Shown: piece by piece, positions 1 through 6,481 of the stretch
How the letters are laid out: every line of letters begins with the position of its first letter
Numbering within the stretch: the stretch's first letter is position 1
Source: Saprospiraceae bacterium
GTDB lineage: Bacteria; Bacteroidota; Bacteroidia; Chitinophagales; Saprospiraceae
Reading direction: 5' to 3'
NCBI GenBank assembly: GCA_020852155.1
Contig: JADZBJ010000417.1
Coordinates: 1 to 7,734, forward strand
DNA: 7,734 nucleotides
Translations under genes and position numbers: made by a program
Notes under the pieces: model-generated
Told to the model about the DNA's origin: nothing
Databases searched by the model: none
The model's input: only the letters and a program-made list of their open reading frames with translations

Positions 1-1
1 C

Positions 2-784
2 ACCATTCAGCCGCCGCCTTTCACCACTTACACAGGGCCTTTTATCGCCTTTCCAGAACAAAAAGGTTTCAAATTAAACAGCCAATATTCGTTTGAAAAA
101 CGCGTGGTCATGCAACTGCTGGCGCAGTTACCGGCGGCGCATTACAGTGTTTTTCAATGCGCGCCTGCGCAGCAAAACGGACTGCCTTTTCATTGGGCCG
201 GGTTTCGTCAGACAGTGCGCTACACGTACTTGCTGCCACCTGCCGACAACGAAGCCGATGTGCAAAAACAATTCAAAGGTTCGGTCAGAACCGACCTGAA
301 AATTGCCGCTGAGAAAGTTGAAATTATACGCGACGACACGGCCGCCGCAGCCATGTTTTCGCTGTATCAGGCGTCGCTCAGGCGCAAAGGGCGTACATCC
401 GGCAACCTTGAAGAACGATTTTTAACCCTGCATTCCGCATTGCAGGCACGGAAACAGTCGGCCTGTTTTCTGGCAAAAAAGCGACATACAGACCAAATCG
501 CTGCAGGAATTTATCTGGTCTTCGACGACCGTCGGGCGGGCCTCCTTTTGAGCGGAACCCACCCTGATGCGCTTGACCTGCGCGGCATATTCCCCTTGAT
601 ACAGGAGGCCATTCGATTCTGTTCGACACGCGGCCTTACCCTCGATTTTGAAGGCAGTATGGACGAAGGCCTGGAACATGTCTTTCGATCTTTTGGCGCG
701 CAACAACAACCATACCTGCGTGTCTGGCGCACTGCTACGCGCTGGATGGAAGCGGCGCGCTGGTGGTGGCTGGGGCGCGATTGA
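2..784 (+). CDS. FemAB-like / GNAT-fold transferase, 3' part
   Basis: The open frame enters from the left edge with no start inside the window that would be preferred, so this is the last 260 residues of a longer protein. The visible N-terminal part (PPPFTTYTGPF, about residues 5-15) and the C-terminal block LDFEGSMDEGLEHVFRSFG (from residue 214), followed by a PYLRVWR-type end, match the pattern I know from Bacteroidota proteins annotated as GNAT-family N-acetyltransferase or FemAB-like. Members of that superfamily transfer acyl or aminoacyl groups, for example in peptidoglycan cross-bridge synthesis. The substrate here cannot be told from the sequence. No signal peptide or membrane segment is visible, which fits a cytoplasmic enzyme. 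It ends TGA and is followed after 9 nt by an A/T-rich hairpin. The family assignment is by pattern recognition and fairly firm; the function is inference. Confidence 0.8.
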   Translation, partial: TIQPPPFTTYTGPFIAFPEQKGFKLNSQYSFEKRVVMQLLAQLPAAHYSVFQCAPAQQNGLPFHWAGFRQTVRYTYLLPPADNEADVQKQFKGSVRTDLKIAAEKVEIIRDDTAAAAMFSLYQASLRRKGRTSGNLEERFLTLHSALQARKQSACFLAKKRHTDQIAAGIYLVFDDRRAGLLLSGTHPDALDLRGIFPLIQEAIRFCSTRGLTLDFEGSMDEGLEHVFRSFGAQQQPYLRVWRTATRWMEAARWWWLGRD

Positions 785-793
785 TCAGGGTTG

Positions 794-813
794 CTTTTTT
801 GGGCTCAAAAAAG
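794..813. other. A/T-rich hairpin after the transferase gene
   Basis: CTTTTTTG and CAAAAAAG form a perfect 8-bp inverted repeat around a GGCT loop, 9 nt past the stop at 784. The stem is almost all A:T and no T tract follows, so it is not a textbook intrinsic terminator. It may still end or stabilise the transferase transcript. The symmetry is seen directly; any role is a guess. Confidence 0.4.
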
Positions 814-911
814 TGACAAAACGGCCTTCGAAGATGGATCAACCCAACAACCCATCGTAAATTTAAACGTTGCAGATCCGAGCGCCTGTTATACCAGGAT
901 TTAAGTGATTT

Positions 912-923
912 TGAAAATTTTCA
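912..923. promoter_or_regulatory. 12-bp perfect palindrome upstream of glpK
   Basis: TGAAAATTTTCA is a perfect palindrome lying about 190 nt before the glpK start, in the A/T-rich part of the 785-1112 gap. It could be an operator for a dimeric regulator. A/T-only palindromes of this size also arise by chance in such sequence, so the regulatory reading is weak. Confidence 0.2.
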
Positions 924-947
924 TGATTTATTTGCTTGATTTTCAAT

Positions 948-990
948 GATTTACAGACGAGAGTCATTCAAAACCACTTTAGGTTGACTA
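948..990. repeat. Dispersed GATTTACAGAC repeat, copy A (upstream of glpK)
   Basis: This stretch starts GATTTACAGAC, contains ATTCAAAACC and ends TTGACTA. By eye it matches 36 of 44 aligned positions of the 4166-4209 segment in front of the wzi-like gene, with one gap. It sits about 122 nt before the glpK ATG. The remaining leader, 991-1112, holds no recognisable element beyond a tiny CCCC-AAT-GGGG hairpin at 1073-1083. The same tail in front of two unrelated genes 3.2 kb apart shows it is a dispersed element and not gene-specific sequence. Confidence 0.75.
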
Positions 991-1112
991 TAATAACCCA
1001 TATTGCTCCTGACACTGTTTTATCAACACTCTCGCCTTATTATTACCTTGCCACCGTATTCTACCCCATCCACCCCAATGGGGCCAGGTTTTTACTAAAA
1101 TCCACTCAAGTC

Positions 1113-2594
1113 ATGTACATACTTGCCATAGATCAGGGAACCACCAGCACCCGAACCATTGCCTTCGACAAACAAGGCAATATCATAGCCGTGGCTCAAC
1201 GCGAATTCACACAGTATGTCCCGAAACCGGGCTGGGTGGAACACGACGCCCTTGAAATTTGGGAAACGGTAAAAGACACACTCAACGAGGTCGTGGCGAA
1301 AATTGGCCCTGCCAACGTAGCCGCCATTGGCATCACCAACCAGCGGGAAACCACCGTCGTGTGGGACAAACTGACGGGCAAACCCGTGCATAACGCCATT
1401 GTGTGGCAAAGCCGCCAGACCGTTGATATTTGCGAAGCCCTGAAAGCCTCCGGGCTTGACGCTGAAGTGCGTGAAAAAACAGGTCTGCTCATAGATGCCT
1501 ATTTCTCAGGCACCAAAATCAAATGGATACTCAATCAGGTGCCTGGCGCACAGGCCGATGCCTACGCCGGACGACTGCTGTTCGGCACGATTGACACCTG
1601 GATTCTCTGGAATTTGAGCGCTGAACGTGCGCACGCAACCGATTATACCAACGCGTCGCGTACAATGCTGTACAACATCCGCGACCTGCGCTGGGACGAA
1701 TCGCTCTGTCAGGCGCTGGATGTACCGATGAATATGCTACCAACTGTTCGGGACTCATCCGCAGTGTTTGGACATGCGCGCCCGGAATTGGTCGGCGGAG
1801 CCGAAAATATCGTGATCGGCGGTATTGCCGGCGATCAGCAGGCGGCCTTGTTTGGTCAAGGCTGTTTTCAGTCGGGCATGGCCAAAAACACCTACGGGAC
1901 TGGGTGCTTCATGCTCATGAACACCGGAAATCAAGCCGTCGCTTCCCAAAATGGCTTGCTGACCACCATCGCCTGGAGCCTGGATGGGCAGGTAGAATAT
2001 GCGCTTGAAGGCTCGATTTTTGTGGCAGGTTCTGCCGTGAAATGGCTGCGCGATGAAATGGAACTGGTTGAAAAAGCACCCGACACAGAAGCGATGGCTC
2101 GGTCGGTTGACAGTTCGGATGGCGTATTCGTCGTGCCGGCTTTTGTTGGCCTTGGTACGCCTTACTGGGATTCGGAGGTGCGCGGGGCCATTTTCGGCAT
2201 CACGCGCGGCACCACCAAAGCGCACCTGACCCGTGCTACCCTGGAAAGTATCGCCTATCAAACCCGTGATGTATTGTCGGCAATGGAGGCCGATTCAGGC
2301 ATTAAACTTCAGGCGCTTCGCGTGGACGGCGGTATGGTGGCCAATGGTTTTTTGATGCAGTTTCAAAGTGATATGCTCGGTACGGTCGTTGAACGTCCGC
2401 GTATTCAGGAAACAACGGCTCTTGGCGCGGCGTATCTCGCAGGGCTTGCCTGTGGATACTGGAAAGACCGAAATGATATTGCCCAAAACTGGCAACTCGA
2501 TCAGCGCTTTGAACCTCAGTTGTCGTCGTCGGTCGTGGAAGAACTTTATAAGGGCTGGAAGAAAGCAGTGGCTGCTGCTCAACATTTTAAATAA
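1113..2594 (+). CDS. glpK: Glycerol kinase
   Basis: The product phosphorylates glycerol with ATP to sn-glycerol 3-phosphate in the cytoplasm, feeding glycolysis and phospholipid synthesis. At 493 residues it is the usual family length. The FGGY-family signatures are clear: phosphate-binding DQGTTSTR (residues 7-14), the glycerol-binding pair R78-E79 in NQRETTVVW, Y130 in DAYFSGTK, the catalytic-base aspartate D241 in GIAGDQQAALFG, the NTYGTG block, and the late ATP-binding segments around GLGTPYWDSEVRGAIFG and LRVDGGM. ATG 1113 is chosen because it puts MYILAIDQGTT at the family N-terminus. The frame stays open back to 936, but that extension crosses a dispersed repeat and has no family counterpart. 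No Shine-Dalgarno is visible. In the loop where E. coli GlpK binds fructose 1,6-bisphosphate (GGTR), this protein reads GAEN (229-232), so that allosteric arginine seems absent. No glpF, glpD or glpR is adjacent. Confidence 0.97.
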   Translation: MYILAIDQGTTSTRTIAFDKQGNIIAVAQREFTQYVPKPGWVEHDALEIWETVKDTLNEVVAKIGPANVAAIGITNQRETTVVWDKLTGKPVHNAIVWQSRQTVDICEALKASGLDAEVREKTGLLIDAYFSGTKIKWILNQVPGAQADAYAGRLLFGTIDTWILWNLSAERAHATDYTNASRTMLYNIRDLRWDESLCQALDVPMNMLPTVRDSSAVFGHARPELVGGAENIVIGGIAGDQQAALFGQGCFQSGMAKNTYGTGCFMLMNTGNQAVASQNGLLTTIAWSLDGQVEYALEGSIFVAGSAVKWLRDEMELVEKAPDTEAMARSVDSSDGVFVVPAFVGLGTPYWDSEVRGAIFGITRGTTKAHLTRATLESIAYQTRDVLSAMEADSGIKLQALRVDGGMVANGFLMQFQSDMLGTVVERPRIQETTALGAAYLAGLACGYWKDRNDIAQNWQLDQRFEPQLSSSVVEELYKGWKKAVAAAQHFK

Positions 2595-2598
2595 CCCA

Positions 2599-2625
2599 AT
2601 TATCACATCACCACATCATCACATT
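2599..2625. repeat. ATCACATCA-type spacer repeat, copy 1
   Basis: The 28-nt gap between the glpK stop and the deacetylase is filled by ATCACATCACCACATCATC and the bases just after it, a run of near-tandem CACATCAYC units. Its leading 12 bases, ATTATCACATCA, recur exactly at 6458-6469 in another short intergenic gap. The repeat runs straight into the beginning of the deacetylase domain and contains the ATT proposed as start. Confidence 0.6.
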
Positions 2626-3945
2626 ACCCTCCGTGTTTCGCCCGCTTTTGAGGCTGAAAAAGCGTATGTGGCCACGGTTTTGCTCGGCGAATTGCTTGGG
2701 CTTGACTGGCAATTGGTGACCGAGGAGCGCAGTGATTACCAGATAGAATTGCCCAATGGCCGCTCCATTCGAATGGCTGACGTCTTTTTTGGTCGCCATG
2801 AACAATGGCTGGATGTTCGGAATATACCAGCGGCAGTTTCGCAAATGGCTCATCCGTTTGCTGCGCAAAAAGATGTGGTCGGACTTTACGGTGAACCTGT
2901 TTTTAAGGAAAATTCAGACGGACTGGAATGTGGCCTGGACTTGTGGGCTTCCACTTTTTTCATGCTGACGCGCTGGGAAGAATTTATTCATCCAGACCGC
3001 GACGAGCACGGGCGTTTTCCGGCAAAAACGGCCTTGTCTGTGCGGGCAAATTTTCTGCATCGGCCGGTTGTAAACGAGTGGGCCGATTTGCTTTGGGACA
3101 TGCTCAAACAATGCGGCTTGCAGGCTGAACGTCCGACCCGCAACTACCAACTACACCTGAGCTGCGATGTGGATCACCCGTTATTGTGGTGGCGTCCGAT
3201 GGATCGGTGGCGGACAGTGCTGGGCAGTCTGCTTCGGCGTGGCAACCCGGCCGAAGCATTTTACTGGATTAAAAAAATCATCAAGGGCGGCAACGACCCT
3301 TATGATGTCTATAACGAGTGGATGGACATGGCTGAGCGGCACGGCCTGCAATGGCATTTTAATTTTTTGGGTGAACGCCCAAAAAGCAGCGACGCCTGGT
3401 ATCCGTTGAATCACCCGTTTGTCCTGAATTTGATGGAAAAAATCACCGATCGCGGCCATGTGGTCGGGTTTCATCCGGGATACGAAGCCTTTGAAAATGC
3501 GGCGCAATTCAACGCAGAACTCGCTTCCCTGCGCCGCGCTTGCCCCGCGCCAATAGAAAGCGGTCGGCAACATTACCTGCGCTTTGCCAGTCCGTCAACC
3601 TGGCGTCAATGGGCTGCTGACGAAGGCTTGAAGTGGGATAGCAGTTTGGGCTATTCAGAGGCTGAAGGATTTCGCTGCGGCATTTGCTGCGAATTTCCGG
3701 TGTTCGATTTTTTAGAAAGGAAAATGCTGCCTTTGCGCGAAAAGCCCCTGATCGTCATGGACGTTACCCTGGCTTTGGCGCGAGGTTATTCACCGGAAGA
3801 AGCACTGGAAAAAATGAGTCGTTTACGCGCTACTATCAGGCAACATCAAGGCGAATATGTTTTGTTGTGGCATAATTCTTCATGGAACACCTACTTTTGG
3901 GCCGATTGGCAACATGTGTTGTCGGCATTTATTGCAACAAACTAG
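2623..3945 (+). CDS. Polysaccharide deacetylase-like protein (DUF7033 type), non-ATG start
   Basis: A protein of about 440 residues from the proposed start. The N-terminal part (about 1-130, with LRVSPAFEAEKAYV and LGELLGLDWQL) resembles the DUF7033 domain that precedes deacetylase-like domains in Bacteroidota. The C-terminal part has a divergent NodB/CE4-like core: CDVDHP (181-186), HFNFLG (245-250), GFHPGYEAF (282-290), a DSSLGY/GFRCG segment, and a late LLWHNSSW with H417. D182, D184 and H284 are plausible metal or catalytic residues by analogy. The canonical HxxxH of classical CE4 enzymes is not seen. No signal peptide is visible. No ATG, GTG or TTG lies in frame between the glpK stop and the domain. 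ATT 2623 gives the best N-terminus, GTG 2668 would cut into it, and ATG 2473 would overlap glpK by 122 nt. The likely role is modifying a surface glycan, but the substrate is unknown. Confidence 0.8.
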   Translation: MTLRVSPAFEAEKAYVATVLLGELLGLDWQLVTEERSDYQIELPNGRSIRMADVFFGRHEQWLDVRNIPAAVSQMAHPFAAQKDVVGLYGEPVFKENSDGLECGLDLWASTFFMLTRWEEFIHPDRDEHGRFPAKTALSVRANFLHRPVVNEWADLLWDMLKQCGLQAERPTRNYQLHLSCDVDHPLLWWRPMDRWRTVLGSLLRRGNPAEAFYWIKKIIKGGNDPYDVYNEWMDMAERHGLQWHFNFLGERPKSSDAWYPLNHPFVLNLMEKITDRGHVVGFHPGYEAFENAAQFNAELASLRRACPAPIESGRQHYLRFASPSTWRQWAADEGLKWDSSLGYSEAEGFRCGICCEFPVFDFLERKMLPLREKPLIVMDVTLALARGYSPEEALEKMSRLRATIRQHQGEYVLLWHNSSWNTYFWADWQHVLSAFIATN

Positions 3946-3958
3946 ACCTCTGTGGTTG

Positions 3959-4115
3959 TTTTTAACACAGAGTACACTGAGTGTTTCACAGAGGCCGCAG
4001 AGAAAAATGATTTTGAGGATTTACAGACTTGATTCGTTAAAGTGTTGACTAAAACTTGTTGAGTAGTTGTACTCTGTGCACTCTGTGTTTGTCTCAGTGT
4101 ACTCTGTGTTAAAAA
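3959..4115. repeat. 23-bp perfect inverted repeat around the CACAGAG region
   Basis: Bases 3959-3981 (TTTTTAACACAGAGTACACT plus GAG) and 4093-4115 are exact reverse complements over 23 bp. They enclose repeat copy B. More CACAGAG/CTCTGTG words lie around them, for example CCTCTGTG at 3947-3954 against CACAGAGG at 3987-3994, so several alternative stems are possible in RNA. No transposase or coding sequence lies between the arms. Confidence 0.85.
3975..4056. repeat. CACTGAG/GATTTACAGAC direct repeat, copy B
   Basis: Positions 3975-4014 (starting CACTGAGTGTTTCACAGAGG) are identical over 40 bp to 4122-4161. The match goes on through GGATTTACAGAC, GATTCGTT and TTGACTAAAACT. Compared with copy C, this copy has an internal change: the CAAAACCAACTTTGC segment is replaced by a few bases. 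It begins 29 nt after the deacetylase stop. Confidence 0.9.
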
Positions 4116-4121
4116 TAAACG

Positions 4122-4214
4122 CACTGAGTGTTTCACAGAGGCCGCAGAGAAAAATGATTTTAAAGGATTTACAGACACGATTCGTTCAAAACCAACTTTG
4201 CTTTGACTAAAACT
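4122..4214. repeat. CACTGAG/GATTTACAGAC direct repeat, copy C, abutting the wzi-like start
   Basis: This is the longest copy. It shares 40 identical bases with 3975-4014, has one extra base before GGATTTACAGAC, and carries the TTCAAAACC / TTGACTA tail also found upstream of glpK. Its final TTGACTAAAACT, also present at 4045-4056, ends directly against the ATG at 4215. The element therefore supplies the whole 5' leader of the next gene, with no separate ribosome binding site visible. Confidence 0.9.
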
Positions 4215-5900
4215 ATGACGCAGCTGCGCTTCGCACTTTTATTACTCTTTCCTTTTGCGGCATTTGCCCAAACAACCGGCTTTTCCCCGCACTCTCCTGC
4301 TGCCCAATACGTCGAACGGCTGGCCGTAACGACCGGGCAGTCGGCCCCTTTGCATCCTGAATTGAAATATTGGGGCCGCGAGGATGCAGCCATGTTGTCC
4401 CGCAATTGGGACACCTTGAAAACCCTTTCGGCAGGCGACCGCCGGGATGTGGCCTGGCTGATGGACGATAATTCGGAATGGCTGCCCGATTCACTGCGCT
4501 GGCGCACGGCTCGGAAAGGCATTTTTGGCTGGTTTTATACCACACCTGCGCATTTTTTTGAAGTCAATGAGCCAGCATTCAGGCTTCGCGCCAACCCGAT
4601 GTTGCAGTTTGAACTGGATCGGCAGCAAAACGATGAAGAACTGGTCTTCTATAACCGTCGTGGTCTGGAAGTTCGGGGCGACATTGATCGGAAAGTCTTT
4701 TTTTACAGCAATTTGCTCGAAAATCAGGTGCGTTTGCCTGACTACGCCGAATTGCGCGAGGAACAATACAAGGCAGTGCCGGGCGCGGGTTTTGTCAAAC
4801 CCTATAACAGTGGCGTTTTCAACATTACCAACGGTTATGATTTCCTGCTGGCGCAGGCTTATGTGGGCTTCAGGATAACGCCGCATGTCGGATTACACCT
4901 CGGTCACGGTTCGCATTTTATCGGCAATGGCTATCGTTCGCTTTTCCTGTCGGACGTCAGCAATAATGCCTTTTTCCTGCGGCTCGACACGCGTATCTGG
5001 CGTTTTCATTATCAAAATCTTTTCCTGGAATTGTCGCCATTTGCGCCAAACAACCAAGGGTCGTCGGTGAATTTGCCTAAAAAATACGCGGCGATACACT
5101 ACCTGAACTATAACATAACGCCCCGAATGTCGGTTGGCCTGTTCGAAGCCACCGTGTTCAATCGCAGTCGGCAGTTTGAATTTCAATACCTGAATCCGGT
5201 CATCCTGTACCGAACGGTGGAAAGTATGATCGGCAGTGCCGACAATGTGTTGCTGGGTCTTGATGGTCGCTGGGATGTTGCCCGTCGCGTGCGCCTGTAC
5301 GGGCAGTTGCTCGTGGATGAATTTTTACTGTCACAAGTCATCAGTCCCGAGCAAAAAGGGTGGTGGGGAAACAAATACGGCATTCAGGCCGGTGTCAAAT
5401 ATTTCAAGGCATTCGGCGTGGATCGCCTGGATGTGCAGGCAGAATTTAATGCCGTACGGCCGTTTACTTATTCGCACCTGGATTCGCTGAACAGTTGGAC
5501 CAGTTACAGTCAGCCGCTGGCGCACCCGCTGGGCGCTAATTTTAATGAAATCATCGGTCGCGCCACGTGGAGGCCATTGCCGAAACTGACGTTGCAGGGG
5601 CGCATTATTGCGGCTAAAACCGGCGACAACCGTCCGGGTGAAAACTGGGGCGCCGACCCGTTGTGGTCGTATGAAAAACGCGTAAAACAGTTTGGCAATA
5701 CGATTGCGCAGGGTGAAAAAGCCGATATACTTTTGCTCGGTCTGGATGCTTCGTGGGAGTTGTGGCACAATATCTATGTTGACGTGAAGTTTCAGCATCG
5801 CCGAAAGGACAGCCAAAACAATGCCCTTGACCTGACTACCCGACTTTTTGGCGCGGGCATTCGCATGAATTTCTGGCCAACCAACAACCTTGATTTTTGA
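4215..5900 (+). CDS. Wzi-family capsule assembly / outer-membrane beta-barrel protein
   Basis: A 561-residue exported protein. Residues 1-18 (MTQLRFALLLLFPFAAFA) form a signal peptide with cleavage expected before Q19. The rest is rich in alternating, aromatic-ended strand segments typical of an outer-membrane barrel, and the chain ends in phenylalanine (NNLDF), a usual barrel-insertion signal. The block HGSHFIGNGYRSLFLSD (231-247) is a conserved stretch I associate with Bacteroidota proteins annotated as capsule assembly Wzi family. Proteobacterial Wzi is a surface barrel that binds capsule to the outer membrane; whether this homologue does the same is inference. ATG 4215 is preferred to TTG 4203 because it begins right at the signal peptide, while the extra residues are encoded by the repeat. 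Its stop overlaps the next gene's start, pointing to one transcript. The adjacent deacetylase and UpxY-type regulator support a surface-polysaccharide role. Confidence 0.82.
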   Translation: MTQLRFALLLLFPFAAFAQTTGFSPHSPAAQYVERLAVTTGQSAPLHPELKYWGREDAAMLSRNWDTLKTLSAGDRRDVAWLMDDNSEWLPDSLRWRTARKGIFGWFYTTPAHFFEVNEPAFRLRANPMLQFELDRQQNDEELVFYNRRGLEVRGDIDRKVFFYSNLLENQVRLPDYAELREEQYKAVPGAGFVKPYNSGVFNITNGYDFLLAQAYVGFRITPHVGLHLGHGSHFIGNGYRSLFLSDVSNNAFFLRLDTRIWRFHYQNLFLELSPFAPNNQGSSVNLPKKYAAIHYLNYNITPRMSVGLFEATVFNRSRQFEFQYLNPVILYRTVESMIGSADNVLLGLDGRWDVARRVRLYGQLLVDEFLLSQVISPEQKGWWGNKYGIQAGVKYFKAFGVDRLDVQAEFNAVRPFTYSHLDSLNSWTSYSQPLAHPLGANFNEIIGRATWRPLPKLTLQGRIIAAKTGDNRPGENWGADPLWSYEKRVKQFGNTIAQGEKADILLLGLDASWELWHNIYVDVKFQHRRKDSQNNALDLTTRLFGAGIRMNFWPTNNLDF

Positions 5901-6445
5901 ACGTCGTGACCAAATCGCATATCAATCAGTTACACGAATCAGAGCCGCGATGGTTTGCTGTTCGTACCCGCTCGAAAAGCGAAAAATGGGTACAGCGCAT
6001 GTTGGCCAAAAAGGGCATTGTGTGCTATTTGCCCTTGCAGAAAATCATGCGGCGTTATTCCAGAAGCACCCGGATCACCGAGCGCCCACTGATTAATTGT
6101 TACGTTTTTGCCCACATCGTAAAAAACCAGTATCTTCCCATTCTGGAAACGGAAAATGTAGCCGGATTCGTTAAGTTCGCTCAGGATTTGCTGGCTGTGC
6201 CACAGGAGGAAATTGACATCCTGAAACGCATTACCCTGGAGGATGGACTGGAAGTAGAAGCCATGCCCGGACAATTTACGGAAGGAGATCCCGTTGAAAT
6301 CAACGCCGGAAACCTGATGGGCCTTCGCGGAAGAATCATCAAAGTGGAAGGTCGTAAAAAAATGCAGGTCGAACTGACGCAACTGGGCTACAGCCTTCTC
6401 ATTAGCGTGGATGCCGCTTTCCTCTCCAAAACCAGCCTGACCTGA
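5897..6445 (+). CDS. NusG-like transcription antiterminator (UpxY type)
   Basis: A 182-residue NusG paralogue. The NGN domain starts at RWFAVRTRSKSEKWV (from residue 18) and runs to about 110, with RPLINCYVFAHI in its middle. The KOW domain lies at about 127-175 (EGDPVEINAGNLMGLRGRI, then a strand-rich end). Proteins of this size and layout in Bacteroidota are UpxY-like factors that ride RNA polymerase and prevent early termination in surface-polysaccharide operons. No ATG is available before the NGN domain. TTG 5897 overlaps the upstream stop as TTGA, suggesting translational coupling, and GTG 5906 is the alternative. It is distinct from housekeeping NusG, which normally lies beside secE and ribosomal protein genes. 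Only a small secreted-protein gene follows it before glgB, so its target operon is not evident here. Confidence 0.88.
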   Translation: MNVVTKSHINQLHESEPRWFAVRTRSKSEKWVQRMLAKKGIVCYLPLQKIMRRYSRSTRITERPLINCYVFAHIVKNQYLPILETENVAGFVKFAQDLLAVPQEEIDILKRITLEDGLEVEAMPGQFTEGDPVEINAGNLMGLRGRIIKVEGRKKMQVELTQLGYSLLISVDAAFLSKTSLT

Positions 6446-6478
6446 ATCCATCATCATATTATCACATCATCAAATTAA
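6446..6478. repeat. ATCACATCA-type spacer repeat, copy 2
   Basis: The 36-nt gap between the antiterminator stop and the next ATG is ATCATCATATT followed by ATCACATCATCAAATT-like sequence. ATTATCACATCA at 6458-6469 is identical to 2599-2610. As there, the repeat reaches nearly to the next start and leaves no room for a clear Shine-Dalgarno; only AAATTAAATA precedes the ATG. Confidence 0.55.
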
Positions 6479-6481
6479 ATA

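Noticed and set aside
945..990. The repeat as a coding fragment: DLQTR-xx-QN is readable in copies A and C
   Set aside because: Copy B has a stop in this frame right after DLQT, and the likeness follows from nucleotide identity, so it is not evidence for a protein.
1073..1095. CCCCAATGGGG hairpin plus T run in the glpK leader as an attenuator
   Set aside because: The stem is only 4 bp, the T run is not adjacent, and no competing structure or leader peptide is visible.
936..1112. In-frame 59-residue N-terminal extension of glycerol kinase
   Set aside because: It crosses the dispersed repeat at 948-990, has no counterpart in GlpK proteins, and ATG 1113 places MYILAIDQGTT exactly at the family start.
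1755..2261. 168-residue minus-strand ORF opposite glpK
   Set aside because: It is antisense to a well-conserved gene with no recognisable motif; the length is normal for shadows in GC-rich coding DNA.
2368..2622. Upstream extension of the deacetylase frame inside glpK
   Set aside because: It overlaps a certain gene by more than 220 nt, and its Arg/Ser-rich translation reads like an off-frame shadow.
3857..4178. Small ORFs on both strands in the repeat gap (63 and 78 residues)
   Set aside because: Their translations are made largely of the CACAGAG repeats, so the frames repeat themselves and do not look like protein.
4166..4200. Bacteroidota-type promoter (TTTA ... CAACTTTG) just before the wzi-like gene
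   Set aside because: The -7-like box matches only loosely, copy A upstream of glpK does not keep it, and it would leave a leader of only about 8 nt. It was noted but not annotated.
5331..5816. 161-residue minus-strand ORF opposite the wzi-like gene
   Set aside because: It is a shadow of a barrel gene whose + frame has a signal peptide, a conserved block and a C-terminal Phe.
5939..6457. 172-residue minus-strand ORF opposite the antiterminator
   Set aside because: It lies antisense across a clear NGN-KOW gene and shows no domain of its own.
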